From assembly GCF_000215955.2 (NCBI RefSeq), contig NZ_AFNV02000029.1, forward strand, positions 1-43,131: DNA of 43,131 nucleotides, read 5' to 3'. The notes under the pieces were generated by a model, which was given only the letters and a program-made list of their open reading frames with translations, searched no databases and was not told where the DNA came from. Source of the DNA: Salinisphaera shabanensis E1L3A (GTDB taxonomy: Bacteria > Pseudomonadota > Gammaproteobacteria > Nevskiales > Salinisphaeraceae). Position 1 is the first letter of the stretch. Each line of letters begins with the position of its first letter. A program made the translations under genes and the position numbers. Shown here in pieces: positions 16,865 through 24,631 of this stretch.

Positions 16865-17593
16865 GTGCAGATTCTGTTATTCAACCTTGCCGCATTCGCC
16901 GGTGCCTGCGCGCAGGGCATGACCGGCTTTGGCTCGGGCACGCTGACCGTGTCTTTGTTGGTGATGCTGTTTCCGTTTCGTGATGTGATCGCGACCGTGG
17001 CGATGGTCGTGCTCGTGCCCAATCTGATGCTCACCTGGCTGACCCGCCACGAAATGGACTGGCGTCGCGGGCCGGTGGCCGCGCTCGGCCTGTCGCTGGG
17101 CATCGTCGTGGGCGGCCAGTTACTGGCGATTCTGCCGGCCGAGCTGCTGCGCCGCGGGCTGGGCATGGCGATACTCGTTTATGTCGGACTCATGCTCTGG
17201 CGTACGCCCACCCCAGAGCACGCACCGCCGCGCTCACCGCGCGAGGCTGGTTTTCTATTCGGCTGCGGCGCTGTCTCCGGTGTGATCGTGGGGGCGGTCG
17301 GCGTATCGCCGATTCCGCTATTGATCTATGTGAGCCTGCGCTATCCCAAACAGATCGCTCGATCGGTACTCACGCTCGCGTTTTTCTGCGGCACGATCAC
17401 GCAGAACATCGTCTACTTCCAGCTAGGACTGCTCACCGGCGAACTGGCGCTCATGGCGCTTCTGACCGTGCCTGGCATCGCGCTTGGGCTGCTGGTCGGC
17501 AACCGGCTGCACTATAAAATCAACCAGAAGACGTTTGCACGGGCCCTGGCATTGATTCTGCTATTGCCGGCGCTGCGCCTGGTATGGGGTTGA
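16865..17593 (+). CDS. TauE/SafE-family permease
   Basis: 242 residues with about eight hydrophobic segments arranged as two repeats, the layout of TauE/SafE (sulfite/organosulfonate exporter) proteins. The first repeat opens with AAFAGACAQGMTGFGSGT, the conserved glycine-rich helix start. The second contains FLFGCGAVSGVIVGAVGVSPI, its counterpart. GTG 16865 is used as start with AGGA 6-7 bases upstream. The real substrate is open, because the family moves sulfite, sulfoacetate and other anions. It is divergent from the YccS-like gene over 244 bp of very GC-rich DNA in which I found no confident promoter. Confidence 0.85.
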   Translation: MQILLFNLAAFAGACAQGMTGFGSGTLTVSLLVMLFPFRDVIATVAMVVLVPNLMLTWLTRHEMDWRRGPVAALGLSLGIVVGGQLLAILPAELLRRGLGMAILVYVGLMLWRTPTPEHAPPRSPREAGFLFGCGAVSGVIVGAVGVSPIPLLIYVSLRYPKQIARSVLTLAFFCGTITQNIVYFQLGLLTGELALMALLTVPGIALGLLVGNRLHYKINQKTFARALALILLLPALRLVWG

Positions 17594-17700
17594 TGCCGCG
17601 CTTCGCGTTGCACTACCCGGGCCCAGGCCACGTCGGCATTGCGCCCGGCCCTTGCACGCGGGCATGATTCGAATCGTGAAATATCGGTTACCGACGCGAG

Positions 17701-17710
17701 TTTACGTAAA
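17701..17710. repeat. Perfect palindrome TTTACGTAAA
   Basis: 10-bp perfect palindrome, the first of a group of symmetric sites in the 373-bp gap between the TauE-like gene and prc. It is the size of a regulator site, but no regulator can be named. Confidence 0.4.
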
Positions 17711-17759
17711 CCAACCCCATCATTCGCATGGTCATACGGGCGCTGCCGTCACAAAAACG

Positions 17760-17775
17760 ATTTGCGATGGCAAAT
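17760..17775. repeat. Inverted repeat ATTTGC-GATG-GCAAAT
   Basis: Perfect 6-bp arms (17760-17765, 17770-17775). Another member of the palindrome group upstream of prc. Function unknown. Confidence 0.4.
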
Positions 17776-17806
17776 GTTCGGGTTTGCATGCACCGGTATC
17801 GACCCA

Positions 17807-17846
17807 GTGACAGCCGGTACATCCTATGTTTCGTACCGGCCGTCAC
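17807..17846. repeat. Long hairpin, 14-bp arms with one mismatch, between tauE-like gene and prc
   Basis: GTGACAGCCGGTAC (17807-17820) pairs with GTACCGGCCGTCAC (17833-17846) around a 12-base loop, 13 of 14 positions complementary. It lies 213 bases after the TauE-like stop and has no T-run. Terminator, mRNA stabiliser and regulator binding are all possible. Confidence 0.6.
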
Positions 17847-17858
17847 GAATAATTCGTG
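17844..17858. promoter_or_regulatory. Palindrome CACGAAT-A-ATTCGTG upstream of prc
   Basis: Perfect 7-1-7 palindrome overlapping the end of the long hairpin. It is followed at once by GTATCG-N6-CGATAC (17858-17875) and a CATAAT hexamer (17878-17883) that could be a -10 element for prc. No convincing -35 is seen. The position suggests an operator. Confidence 0.45.
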
Positions 17859-17966
17859 TATCGTGAAAGCGATACGCCATAATGGCAACAATGGCGACAA
17901 CTGTTTAAGCCTGCGGCTGCCCCGGGCGCCGCGCCGGCGGACCATGCAGCCGACGCCGGCCAATTA

Positions 17967-20087
17967 ATGAGTTCCTTCATGCGCAAGCTTGCCCTGCTGT
18001 TTCTGATTGCCCTGTTCGTGTTCGCGCAGACCGGCTGCGCGGCCGACTCTCCGGCCGACCCCGAACCGGTGCCCGACGCCGGCGGCGGTACTGCCGAGGG
18101 CTATTCCCCACTGGTGCCCGAGGATAATCAAGGCGAAATCGACCGCGAGATCGTCAAGCAGCTGCAGCAAAACCACTACAACAAGGTAGAGCTCAACGAC
18201 GCGTTCTCGGAAAAGTTCTTCAACGCCTATCTGGACGAGCTGGACGGCACCCGCGGTGTCTTTCTGCAATCCGATATCGACCGCCTGCGCGACAAGTACG
18301 AACACGCGCTCGACGACGAGCTCAAGCAGGGTCAGACCCGCGCCGCCTTCGATATCTACAACACGTATCAAAAGCGTCGCATCCAGATCGACCAGTGGGC
18401 GCTGGATCGTATCGAACAGGGTATCGACAGCCTGAACATCGACGATGACGAGAGCTTCGAAATCGATCGAGAAAACGCCCCCTGGCCGGCCAATGCGGCC
18501 GAGCGCGAAGCGCTATGGACGAAGCAGCTCGAGAACCAGCTGATCAATCTCAGACTCAACGATCTCGACGAGGCCGAGGTCGAAAAACGCCTCACCCAGC
18601 GTTACTCCAACGAACTCAAGCAGCTGCGCCAGACCGAGCCGATGGATGCATTTTCGGCTTATATGGATGCCTATACGCACAGCTACGATCCGCATACCGA
18701 CTATTTCTCGCCACGGCGCTCGGAAGATTTCAATATCGATATGAACCTGCAGCTGCAGGGGATCGGCGCCGAGCTACGTTCCAAGAATGGCTATGCCGAG
18801 CTAGTGCGCCTGATCCCGGGCGGCCCGGCCGCGAAGTCAGGCAAGCTCAAGCCCACGGACCAGATCATCGCCGTGGGCCAGGGCGAAAGCGGCGAGTTCA
18901 CCGACGTGGTCGGCATGCGTCTGGACGAGACGGTCCAGCTCATCCGGGGCGAGAAAGGCAGCACCGTGCGTCTGCAGATTTCGTCGCAGGACGGCAGCCA
19001 GACCAAGACGGTCGTACTCGTTCGCGACAAGATCGAACTCAAGGACCAGGCGGCCCGTAAACAGATCATCGAAATCGAACGCGGCGGCCAGACCGTCGAT
19101 GTGGGCCTGATCACGCTGCCCTCGTTCTATAACGGCACCGCCAAGGACGTTAAGAACCTGGTCGAGGAACTCAAGAAGAACGAAGACCTGGCCGGCATCG
19201 TGCTTGACCTGCGCAACAACGGCGGCGGTGCGCTCGGCGAAGCCATGAAGCTCACCGGGCTGTTCATGAATTCGGTGCCCGTGGTACAGATTCGCGACGC
19301 CGACGGCAACGTTCAGGTACTGGGCGATCGCAACGATGGCCCGCTCTATGACGGGCCGCTGGCCGTGATGGTCAACCGCCTATCCGCGTCGGCGTCCGAG
19401 ATCGTGGCTGGCGCACTACAGGACTACGGCCGCGCGATCGTGCTCGGTGGCCAGACTTTCGGCAAAGGCACGGTGCAGACGCTAATGCCGCTTTCCGAGG
19501 GCCAGATCAAACTGACCCAGGCGAAGTTCTACCGCGTGTCCGGCGAGTCCACCCAGGATCGCGGCGTGACCCCCGACCTGACGTTCCCGGCCGCGATCGA
19601 TCCGAGCAAGATCGGCGAAAGCGCACTGCCCAATGCCCTGCCCTGGGATCGCATCAAACCGACCACGTTCCCTTATTCGGATGAGATCGTGCAGCTGCTG
19701 GACACGCTCAAACGCGGCCACACCTTGCGTATCGAGAACGACCCGGACTACCAGTATCGCGTCGACCGTATTCGGCTGGCTCGCCAGCAGAGTGAAAAGA
19801 CCCGCGTTTCGCTCAATCTGGAAGAGCGCCGCGCCGAACAGGAAACGCTCAAGCAGCAGAGCCTGAAACTCGCCAATGTTCATCGCAAGGCGACCGGCGA
19901 GCAACCGTTCGAAAACTATGCCGCCTTCGAAGAAAGCGAAGAAGGCGAAGACCCGCAAGAGCAGGAGCTCAGTGCGCATACGTTGGAAACGGGCGACGAA
20001 GTCGACGCCTACCAGACCGAAAGCGCGCGTATTCTGCTCGACTTGGTCGAAGCGTTCATTCGCGAAAAACAGAGTGCGGCAAGCTGA
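17967..20087 (+). CDS. prc: Tail-specific (carboxy-terminal processing) protease Prc
   Basis: 706-residue periplasmic S41 peptidase that degrades proteins from their C-termini. The export signal MRKLALLFLIALFVFAQTGC ends in a possible lipobox Cys, so it may be lipid-anchored, unlike soluble E. coli Prc. The order is an N-terminal helical domain (about 45-235, with DPHTDYFSPRRSEDF), a PDZ domain (about 245-345), the S41 protease core, and a C-terminal DUF3340-type helical region. The catalytic Ser lies in the SASASE motif (473-478) and the Lys is K500 in FGKGTVQ. Two ATGs compete: 17967 and 17979 (MRKL); neither has a good Shine-Dalgarno. The C-terminal tail is rich in Glu. No NlpI-like adaptor is adjacent. 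Confidence 0.93.
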   Translation: MSSFMRKLALLFLIALFVFAQTGCAADSPADPEPVPDAGGGTAEGYSPLVPEDNQGEIDREIVKQLQQNHYNKVELNDAFSEKFFNAYLDELDGTRGVFLQSDIDRLRDKYEHALDDELKQGQTRAAFDIYNTYQKRRIQIDQWALDRIEQGIDSLNIDDDESFEIDRENAPWPANAAEREALWTKQLENQLINLRLNDLDEAEVEKRLTQRYSNELKQLRQTEPMDAFSAYMDAYTHSYDPHTDYFSPRRSEDFNIDMNLQLQGIGAELRSKNGYAELVRLIPGGPAAKSGKLKPTDQIIAVGQGESGEFTDVVGMRLDETVQLIRGEKGSTVRLQISSQDGSQTKTVVLVRDKIELKDQAARKQIIEIERGGQTVDVGLITLPSFYNGTAKDVKNLVEELKKNEDLAGIVLDLRNNGGGALGEAMKLTGLFMNSVPVVQIRDADGNVQVLGDRNDGPLYDGPLAVMVNRLSASASEIVAGALQDYGRAIVLGGQTFGKGTVQTLMPLSEGQIKLTQAKFYRVSGESTQDRGVTPDLTFPAAIDPSKIGESALPNALPWDRIKPTTFPYSDEIVQLLDTLKRGHTLRIENDPDYQYRVDRIRLARQQSEKTRVSLNLEERRAEQETLKQQSLKLANVHRKATGEQPFENYAAFEESEEGEDPQEQELSAHTLETGDEVDAYQTESARILLDLVEAFIREKQSAAS

Positions 20088-20159
20088 GCCGACCAACGTA
20101 AGGCGGCAATGCTACGGCCTGTGTCCCAGGCCTCGCGGGGCTTGGAAGGACTCCCGGAT

Positions 20160-20180
20160 TGCCGGGCCAACTGCCCGGCA
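20160..20180 (+). terminator. Hairpin downstream of prc
   Basis: TGCCGGGC (20160-20167), loop CAACT, GCCCGGCA (20173-20180): perfect 8-bp stem, 72 bases after the prc stop. It probably marks the end of the prc transcript; lacking a T-run, it is not a classic intrinsic terminator. Confidence 0.45.
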
Positions 20181-20383
20181 TAACGGTGGCTGTTTGACCG
20201 CCGCTGATCGGGGGTTCCGGCCGGCGCTGCCCCGCCGGGCCAGCAGACGATCAACCGATGGCCTATCACGCCCGAGCCATGCCAGGCGTTATCGATCCCG
20301 TTCGAACCGCTGCCAAGACGCGATAGCGCCCTGATGCTCTTATGGGTCCGAGCCCGCGCCTTACAACAGCACGGGCTCGAACC

Positions 20384-20860
20384 ATGCGGCTAATCCTGCT
20401 GCGACGGCCGGCCCACGTCGTCCTGGGCCGGCTATCGCAGAGCAGCGACGTCAAGGAACGCGTATACGAACAATCGGTCGCCTTTTTCAGTACCAATGAA
20501 AGCGTGTTCACAGCGCTGGCGGCGACTTTCGTTTCGCTTGGCGGTTTGCACGAGTCCACGCAGACCCTCGAACGTATGAAACAGGGCATGAACGAATCGA
20601 TCGAAACGCTAGCCAATGTCGGCGATGACGTTCTCATGCAGGGCACGCGTGCCGGCTATGGCCCGTCACTACGCGCCGAAAGCGTGGAAAAACTGGTCGA
20701 TGCCATCGCCGATTACCAGCAGCGCACCTACGAAACCACCCGCGAAATGCGACAGCTCGCGACCGACAACGGCGACGAAATCGCGCGTCTGGTCGAGGCC
20801 GGCAAAGCACGCTATAGCCGCCTGCTGCACGAAGAACCGAAAAACCCGCATAGTCCATGA
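20384..20860 (+). CDS. Hypothetical helical protein, first gene of a three-gene operon
   Basis: 158 residues from ATG 20384; an in-frame ATG at 20342 would add 14 residues. Neither has a clear Shine-Dalgarno, and a hairpin (CGAGCCCG 20349-20356 with CGGGCTCG 20372-20379) lies just before the shorter start. No signal peptide or membrane helix is visible. It is predicted to be largely alpha-helical with heptad-like stretches (STQTLERMKQGMNESIETL, TYETTREMRQLATDNG). No family is recognised with confidence. Its stop overlaps the next start in an ATGA, which implies coupled translation with the DUF6384-like gene. Confidence 0.7.
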   Translation: MRLILLRRPAHVVLGRLSQSSDVKERVYEQSVAFFSTNESVFTALAATFVSLGGLHESTQTLERMKQGMNESIETLANVGDDVLMQGTRAGYGPSLRAESVEKLVDAIADYQQRTYETTREMRQLATDNGDEIARLVEAGKARYSRLLHEEPKNPHSP

Positions 20861-21180
20861 GCGATCCCGACATGTCCCGGCCCGGTCTGGAGGACAGCCT
20901 GGTGGTTATGGATATCGCTGATCGCATGCGTCGGCGTGCCGATACGCTCGATCAGGCCAGCGATTACGACTCGCGCCGTCGTGCGTTGCGTGAACGCTTG
21001 GTGCAGCTCTACAAGGCACAAGGCATCGCGATCGATACCGACACGCTCGATTCCGCGATCGAACAGCATATGGCACGCCGTCTGACCTACCGCCCCGCGC
21101 GCAGGCTCGCTGCCGCCCTGGCGCGATTCTATGTGCGTCTGGTCACGCCCGCGGCTGACGTACCCAGGCAAGAGCGTTGA
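20857..21180 (+). CDS. DUF6384-like small protein, second gene of the operon
   Basis: 107 residues. The pattern LEDSLVVMDIADRMRRRADT, then RRRALRERLVQLYKAQGI, then a short helix and LAAALARFYVRLV matches what I recall of DUF6384 proteins. Those are usually small cytosolic helical proteins encoded near other uncharacterised helical proteins, sometimes beside TelA-type toxic-anion-resistance genes. This is from memory and needs a profile search. Start ATG 20857 overlaps the previous stop (ATGA), and the next start follows 3 bp after its stop. Function unknown. Confidence 0.6.
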   Translation: MSDPDMSRPGLEDSLVVMDIADRMRRRADTLDQASDYDSRRRALRERLVQLYKAQGIAIDTDTLDSAIEQHMARRLTYRPARRLAAALARFYVRLVTPAADVPRQER

Positions 21181-21183
21181 TAC

Positions 21184-22248
21184 GTGGTCGAATCCCAAAC
21201 GATTGCCGAACGTGTCGCCGCCCGGCGTTCGCGCCTTGGGACCAACGAAGTCCGGCAAAACGAACTATGGCAACAATTCGCCGAATTACGCGCGCGCAGC
21301 CTGGCCGCCGGTGAGATTACGGGCGAGTTGACCCGCAGCGATCGACGCATGCGCGAGCTAGACGCGCAACGTCGCCAGTTCGGGGACGAAATCGAACGTG
21401 TGTTGCGCGAACGCGACGCCCGTGAGCGCCTGCGCAACGAAGCTCTGAACAAAGCCCGGCAACAGGCTGCCGCGGCCGAAGCGGCGTATGAACAGCTACG
21501 CGCCGATATCGAAGCCGAACTTCAGGCCGACGCCGATTACCGCGAAGCGGCCCAGGCCTACGAACGCTCGCGCCAGACCTTGGGCGAACTCGAAACGCGT
21601 TTGGCCGACGCCCGCAGCGAACGCGATGCCAAACGCCAAGCTTATGAAAATGATCCGCTGTTCGTCTATTTGTTGAAGCGCGGATACGCCACCCAGGAGT
21701 ACACACGCTGGGGCTGGGCTCGCCGTATCGATAACTGGATCGCCGATATCGTCGATTTCAACAATGCCTACGCCGACTACAGCCTGCTTAACGATATGCC
21801 GGCCTGGCTCGAAGAGAACATCGAGCGCGTTTCCACGCTCCTGCACGAGCATGAACGCGTTCTCGCCCGTTACTGGGAACAACTCGCACGCGCTGGCGAA
21901 CTGCGACAACGACGCGAAAATGCGGAACAGGCACGCCACACGGCCGAAAGTCAGGCCGAGGCCAACGCCCAGGAAATCGCACATGAACAGGCGGTGATCG
22001 ATGCACGCCCGGCTTACGAAGCGCGCGACGATATATATGCTCGCGAGATGCGCGAACTCTATCGGCGCAGCTTCGCCCATCAACCACTGACCGCGCTACG
22101 TACGCTCGCCGCGCAAACGACAACGTCGCTGGACGTACAGGCAATCGACGATCTCGCACGCCTGCAGGCAGAGCATGCCGACCTCAGCCAGCGTCTGGCT
22201 TCGCTACAAATCGAAGACAACACGGATGCCGACGACGTCGAGCATTGA
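21184..22248 (+). CDS. Long coiled-coil protein, third gene of the operon
   Basis: 354 residues, no signal peptide or clear membrane segment. Residues about 1-160 are Glu/Arg/Ala-rich coiled coil (RRMRELDAQRRQFGDEIERV, EAAYEQLRADIEAELQADAD). A less charged aromatic segment follows (about 158-205, with FVYLLKRGYATQEYTRWGWA and WIADIVDFNNAYADY), then a second coiled coil and a C-terminal helix. This coiled coil/hinge/coiled coil layout suggests a scaffold or membrane-surface protein. No family is named. GTG 21184 is the start, 3 bp after the DUF6384-like stop. An antiparallel coiled-coil adaptor is my best guess, at low confidence. Confidence 0.72.
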   Translation: MVESQTIAERVAARRSRLGTNEVRQNELWQQFAELRARSLAAGEITGELTRSDRRMRELDAQRRQFGDEIERVLRERDARERLRNEALNKARQQAAAAEAAYEQLRADIEAELQADADYREAAQAYERSRQTLGELETRLADARSERDAKRQAYENDPLFVYLLKRGYATQEYTRWGWARRIDNWIADIVDFNNAYADYSLLNDMPAWLEENIERVSTLLHEHERVLARYWEQLARAGELRQRRENAEQARHTAESQAEANAQEIAHEQAVIDARPAYEARDDIYAREMRELYRRSFAHQPLTALRTLAAQTTTSLDVQAIDDLARLQAEHADLSQRLASLQIEDNTDADDVEH

Positions 22249-22311
22249 GCTGTGACCCACACGCTTGCGGCACAATAGCCGTCTTGCTGTCACATCGAGT
22301 ATCGAGCGCTT

Positions 22312-23142
22312 ATGAGCATCCTCCAGCTACCCACCGCCGATCCGTGCGTGATTCTGATCGATTGGCACGCCACGCTCGTCGATACACACGATGCGATGTA
22401 TCACGCAGTCGACGATGTGCTGCCGCGTCTGGAGGAACTCGGCTTGCTCGAACATCTGCTTGCCCCGGACCAATCCAAGACGGTCGAGGATGCAAAGCTG
22501 GTCAAGTATGTGCGCGATAACCAGGCCCTGCATCCGCGTATCGTCGCCGAGCGCAAGATTTCTCGCACCGACATCTTCGAGGTGCTATTCGGCGATAACC
22601 CCGACGCCAAGCGCCGCGCACACGGCGCCTTCGACGAGTCGTATCGCAAGTACGTGGGCGAAGTCACACCACTCGAGCCGGACACGCGCGTCAATCTGCA
22701 AGCGCTGCGCGAACTCGATATCACCCTGGGGCTGATCTCGAACCGTAATCGCGAGTTCATGAACCACGAACTGGCGATCGTGGACGACACCGGGTGGGAA
22801 GATCTGTTCGACGCGATGACCTGCGGCAACGATGTGCCGCATCGAAAACCACATCCCGATCTGTTGCTCAAGGCACTCGAACAACTGGGCCGGGGCGCGG
22901 GCGAGCACGTCTGGTACGTGGGCGACTCCACCACCGATGTCATCGCGGCCAAGCGCGCCGGCGTGACGGCTGTGTTCTACAACGGCGCCGGCTGGGATCA
23001 GGCATGGATTGACAAGATCTTTCCCGGCACGGTGCGCCACCCGCACCGGCCCGATGCCGTCGTCGATAACCTCGGCGAACTGGTCGATCTTGCTCGGCAC
23101 ATGCGGGCCCAACACCTGCGGGTGGAACGCTCACAGGATTGA
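22312..23142 (+). CDS. HAD-superfamily hydrolase-like protein with atypical DWHAT motif
   Basis: 276 residues of the HAD (phosphoglycolate-phosphatase-like) fold with a helical cap. Motif I reads ILIDWHATLVDT: the nucleophile Asp17 is present, but the usual second Asp (DxDxT) is His19. Motif II is the Ser in LISNRN, motif III the Lys in HRKPHPDLL, and motif IV is WYVGDSTTDVIAAKRAG. The +2 residue tunes chemistry in HADs (Asp in phosphatases, Ala in phosphonatase, Tyr in dehalogenases), so His here suggests unusual chemistry or weak phosphatase activity. Start ATG 22312. It follows the coiled-coil gene by 63 bp and may share its transcript. Confidence 0.85.
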   Translation: MSILQLPTADPCVILIDWHATLVDTHDAMYHAVDDVLPRLEELGLLEHLLAPDQSKTVEDAKLVKYVRDNQALHPRIVAERKISRTDIFEVLFGDNPDAKRRAHGAFDESYRKYVGEVTPLEPDTRVNLQALRELDITLGLISNRNREFMNHELAIVDDTGWEDLFDAMTCGNDVPHRKPHPDLLLKALEQLGRGAGEHVWYVGDSTTDVIAAKRAGVTAVFYNGAGWDQAWIDKIFPGTVRHPHRPDAVVDNLGELVDLARHMRAQHLRVERSQD

Positions 23143-23152
23143 TGCGCGTCTG

Positions 23153-23173
23153 TTGCGCCCCGTTTTGGTGCAA
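23153..23173. promoter_or_regulatory. Inverted repeat TTGCGCC-N7-GGTGCAA upstream of the guanidine operon
   Basis: 7-bp arms (23153-23159, 23167-23173) with one G:T-type mismatch. The shape loosely resembles NtrC sites (GCAC-N7-GTGC), but the spacing between the core half-sites is 2 bases longer than usual. It lies about 85 bp upstream of the possible sigma-54 element. Tentative. Confidence 0.35.
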
Positions 23174-23255
23174 CTTTTCCAAACATGGCCAGCCTGACCG
23201 GCAGGCAATGGCCACGCGCTTTGCAAGCGCCTGATTCGGCAACTTCCATGCGGAA

Positions 23256-23271
23256 TGGCAAGGTTCCTGCA
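23256..23271 (+). promoter_or_regulatory. Possible sigma-54 promoter of the guanidine operon
   Basis: TGGCAAG-GTTC-CTGCA keeps the GG and GC elements with the correct 10-base spacing and differs from the RpoN consensus at two positions. Predicted start is near 23282, before the riboswitch. A competing weak sigma-70 promoter, TTGCAC (23275-23280), 17 bases, TATCGG (23298-23303), would also start upstream of the riboswitch. Nothing else is seen in 23143-23338 apart from a GGCAGC-ATGG-GCTGCC hairpin (23302-23317). Confidence 0.4.
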
Positions 23272-23338
23272 TCGTTGCACCCAACGAGTTAATCGGGTAT
23301 CGGCAGCATGGGCTGCCCCACAATCAGTTTCCAATAGA

Positions 23339-23457
23339 TGGCTAGGGTTCCGATCGGCGCGAAAAACAAGCGTCGGTGACTGGTCCGAGAGCGATCGACC
23401 TGACCGGCAGGGCCGGCGCAGGTTACACGGCGGGACAAAAGCCCGGGAGGTCACCAA
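23339..23457 (+). promoter_or_regulatory. Guanidine-I (ykkC) riboswitch
   Basis: Contains the near-invariant blocks of the ykkC class I aptamer in order: CTAGGGTTCCG at 23342, GACTGGTCCGAGAGC near 23378-23392, and ACACGGCGGGACAAAAGCCC from 23425, ending in CCCGGGAGG. The TGG/CCA ends can pair as P1. This aptamer binds guanidinium and, in known cases, raises expression of guanidine export or degradation genes. Here it lies 56 bases before the start of the SBP gene. No clear terminator hairpin with T-run is visible between it and the gene, so control may act on translation or another way. Bounds are within a few bases. Confidence 0.9.
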
Positions 23458-23512
23458 GCAGTTCGACTGCGTCCGGTACCCCCTGTGTCATTCGCCGAAG
23501 TTGGAGACCGCC

Positions 23513-24562
23513 ATGCCCCGCACTTCCCGCCTGTTTGCACTTCTTGCCGTGCTCGCTGTATCGCTGGTGCCGTTGGGCGCTGCCCAGGCCAAGGACAATT
23601 TCCGTGTCTGCTGGTCGATCTATGCCGGCTGGATGCCTTGGAGCTACGCCGAAAGCTCCGGCATCATGAAGAAGTGGGCCGACAAGTACGACATCTCGGT
23701 CGATCTGGTTCAGATCAACGACTATATCGAATCGGTGAACCAGTACACCTCCGGCAACATGGACGGCTGCGCGATCACCAATATGGATACGCTCACGATT
23801 CCGGCGGCCTCCGGTGTCGACTCGACCGCCCTGATCATCAACGATTATTCCGACGGTAACGACGGCATCATTCTCAAGGATGCCGATTCGCTCGAAGATA
23901 TCGAAGGGCGTCAGGTCAATCTGGTCCAGTTCAGTGTCTCTCACTACTTCCTGGCCCGTGCACTGCAATCGGTCGGCCTGTCCGAGCGGGATATCAGCAC
24001 CGTAAACACGACAGATGCCGACATGGTGGGTGTTTATGCCAACGACGATGTCGATGCGGTGGTGACCTGGAACCCGCAGTTGCAGGCCATCGACGAAATG
24101 CCCAACAGCAACCTCGTCTACACCTCGCAGCAGACTCCGCGTGAGATCCTCGACATGCTGGTCGTGAATACGCAGACCCTCGAAGCCAACCCCGACTTCG
24201 GCAAGGCCATGGTCGGTGCCTGGTACGAGGTGATGCAGCATATCGCCGACGGCGACGAAGCCGCGCTGACCGCCATGGCCGAAGCCGCGGGCACGACCAT
24301 GGACAACTACAAGCGCCAGCTCGAAGCCACGTATCTGTATACCGATCCGGCCGAAGCCGCCGAACTGATGAACAGCGAAGAACTGCTCGACAACATGCAG
24401 CGTATTGCCGAGTTCAGCTTCGATCACGGTCTACTCGGCCCGGCCGCGCCCGGCCCGGATTTCGTCGGCATCGAATCGCCGGCCGGCGTTTATGGCAGCG
24501 AGTCCAACGTGATGATGCGCTTCGACCCGAGCTTCGCCGAAGACTACGCCGAATCGCACTAG
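23513..24562 (+). CDS. ABC transporter periplasmic binding protein of the guanidine/urea carboxylase operon
   Basis: 349 residues from ATG 23513, with GGAG 8 bases upstream. A signal peptide ends near AAQAKDNF. It resembles the TIGR03427-type binding proteins found beside urea-carboxylase clusters, which are NMT1/SsuA-like. Visible are WSIYAGWMPWSYAESSG, GNMDGCAITNMDTLTIPAA, and VNLVQFSVSHYFLARAL. It binds a small nitrogen compound for import. Because a guanidine-I riboswitch precedes it, guanidinium is the best candidate rather than urea. It is the first gene of a tight operon; 69 bases separate it from the permease. Confidence 0.88.
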   Translation: MPRTSRLFALLAVLAVSLVPLGAAQAKDNFRVCWSIYAGWMPWSYAESSGIMKKWADKYDISVDLVQINDYIESVNQYTSGNMDGCAITNMDTLTIPAASGVDSTALIINDYSDGNDGIILKDADSLEDIEGRQVNLVQFSVSHYFLARALQSVGLSERDISTVNTTDADMVGVYANDDVDAVVTWNPQLQAIDEMPNSNLVYTSQQTPREILDMLVVNTQTLEANPDFGKAMVGAWYEVMQHIADGDEAALTAMAEAAGTTMDNYKRQLEATYLYTDPAEAAELMNSEELLDNMQRIAEFSFDHGLLGPAAPGPDFVGIESPAGVYGSESNVMMRFDPSFAEDYAESH

Positions 24563-24631
24563 TCACGTTGCTTGTGCGGCGTCCGTAAACACGGGCGCCG
24601 CCCTTTCGGCCGAATTCCAAGGACTGCATCC

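Noticed and set aside
23182-23240. Second sigma-54-like element TGGCCACGCGCTTTGC before the guanidine operon
   Set aside because: The GG to GC spacing is 11 rather than 10 bases, which RpoN does not tolerate.
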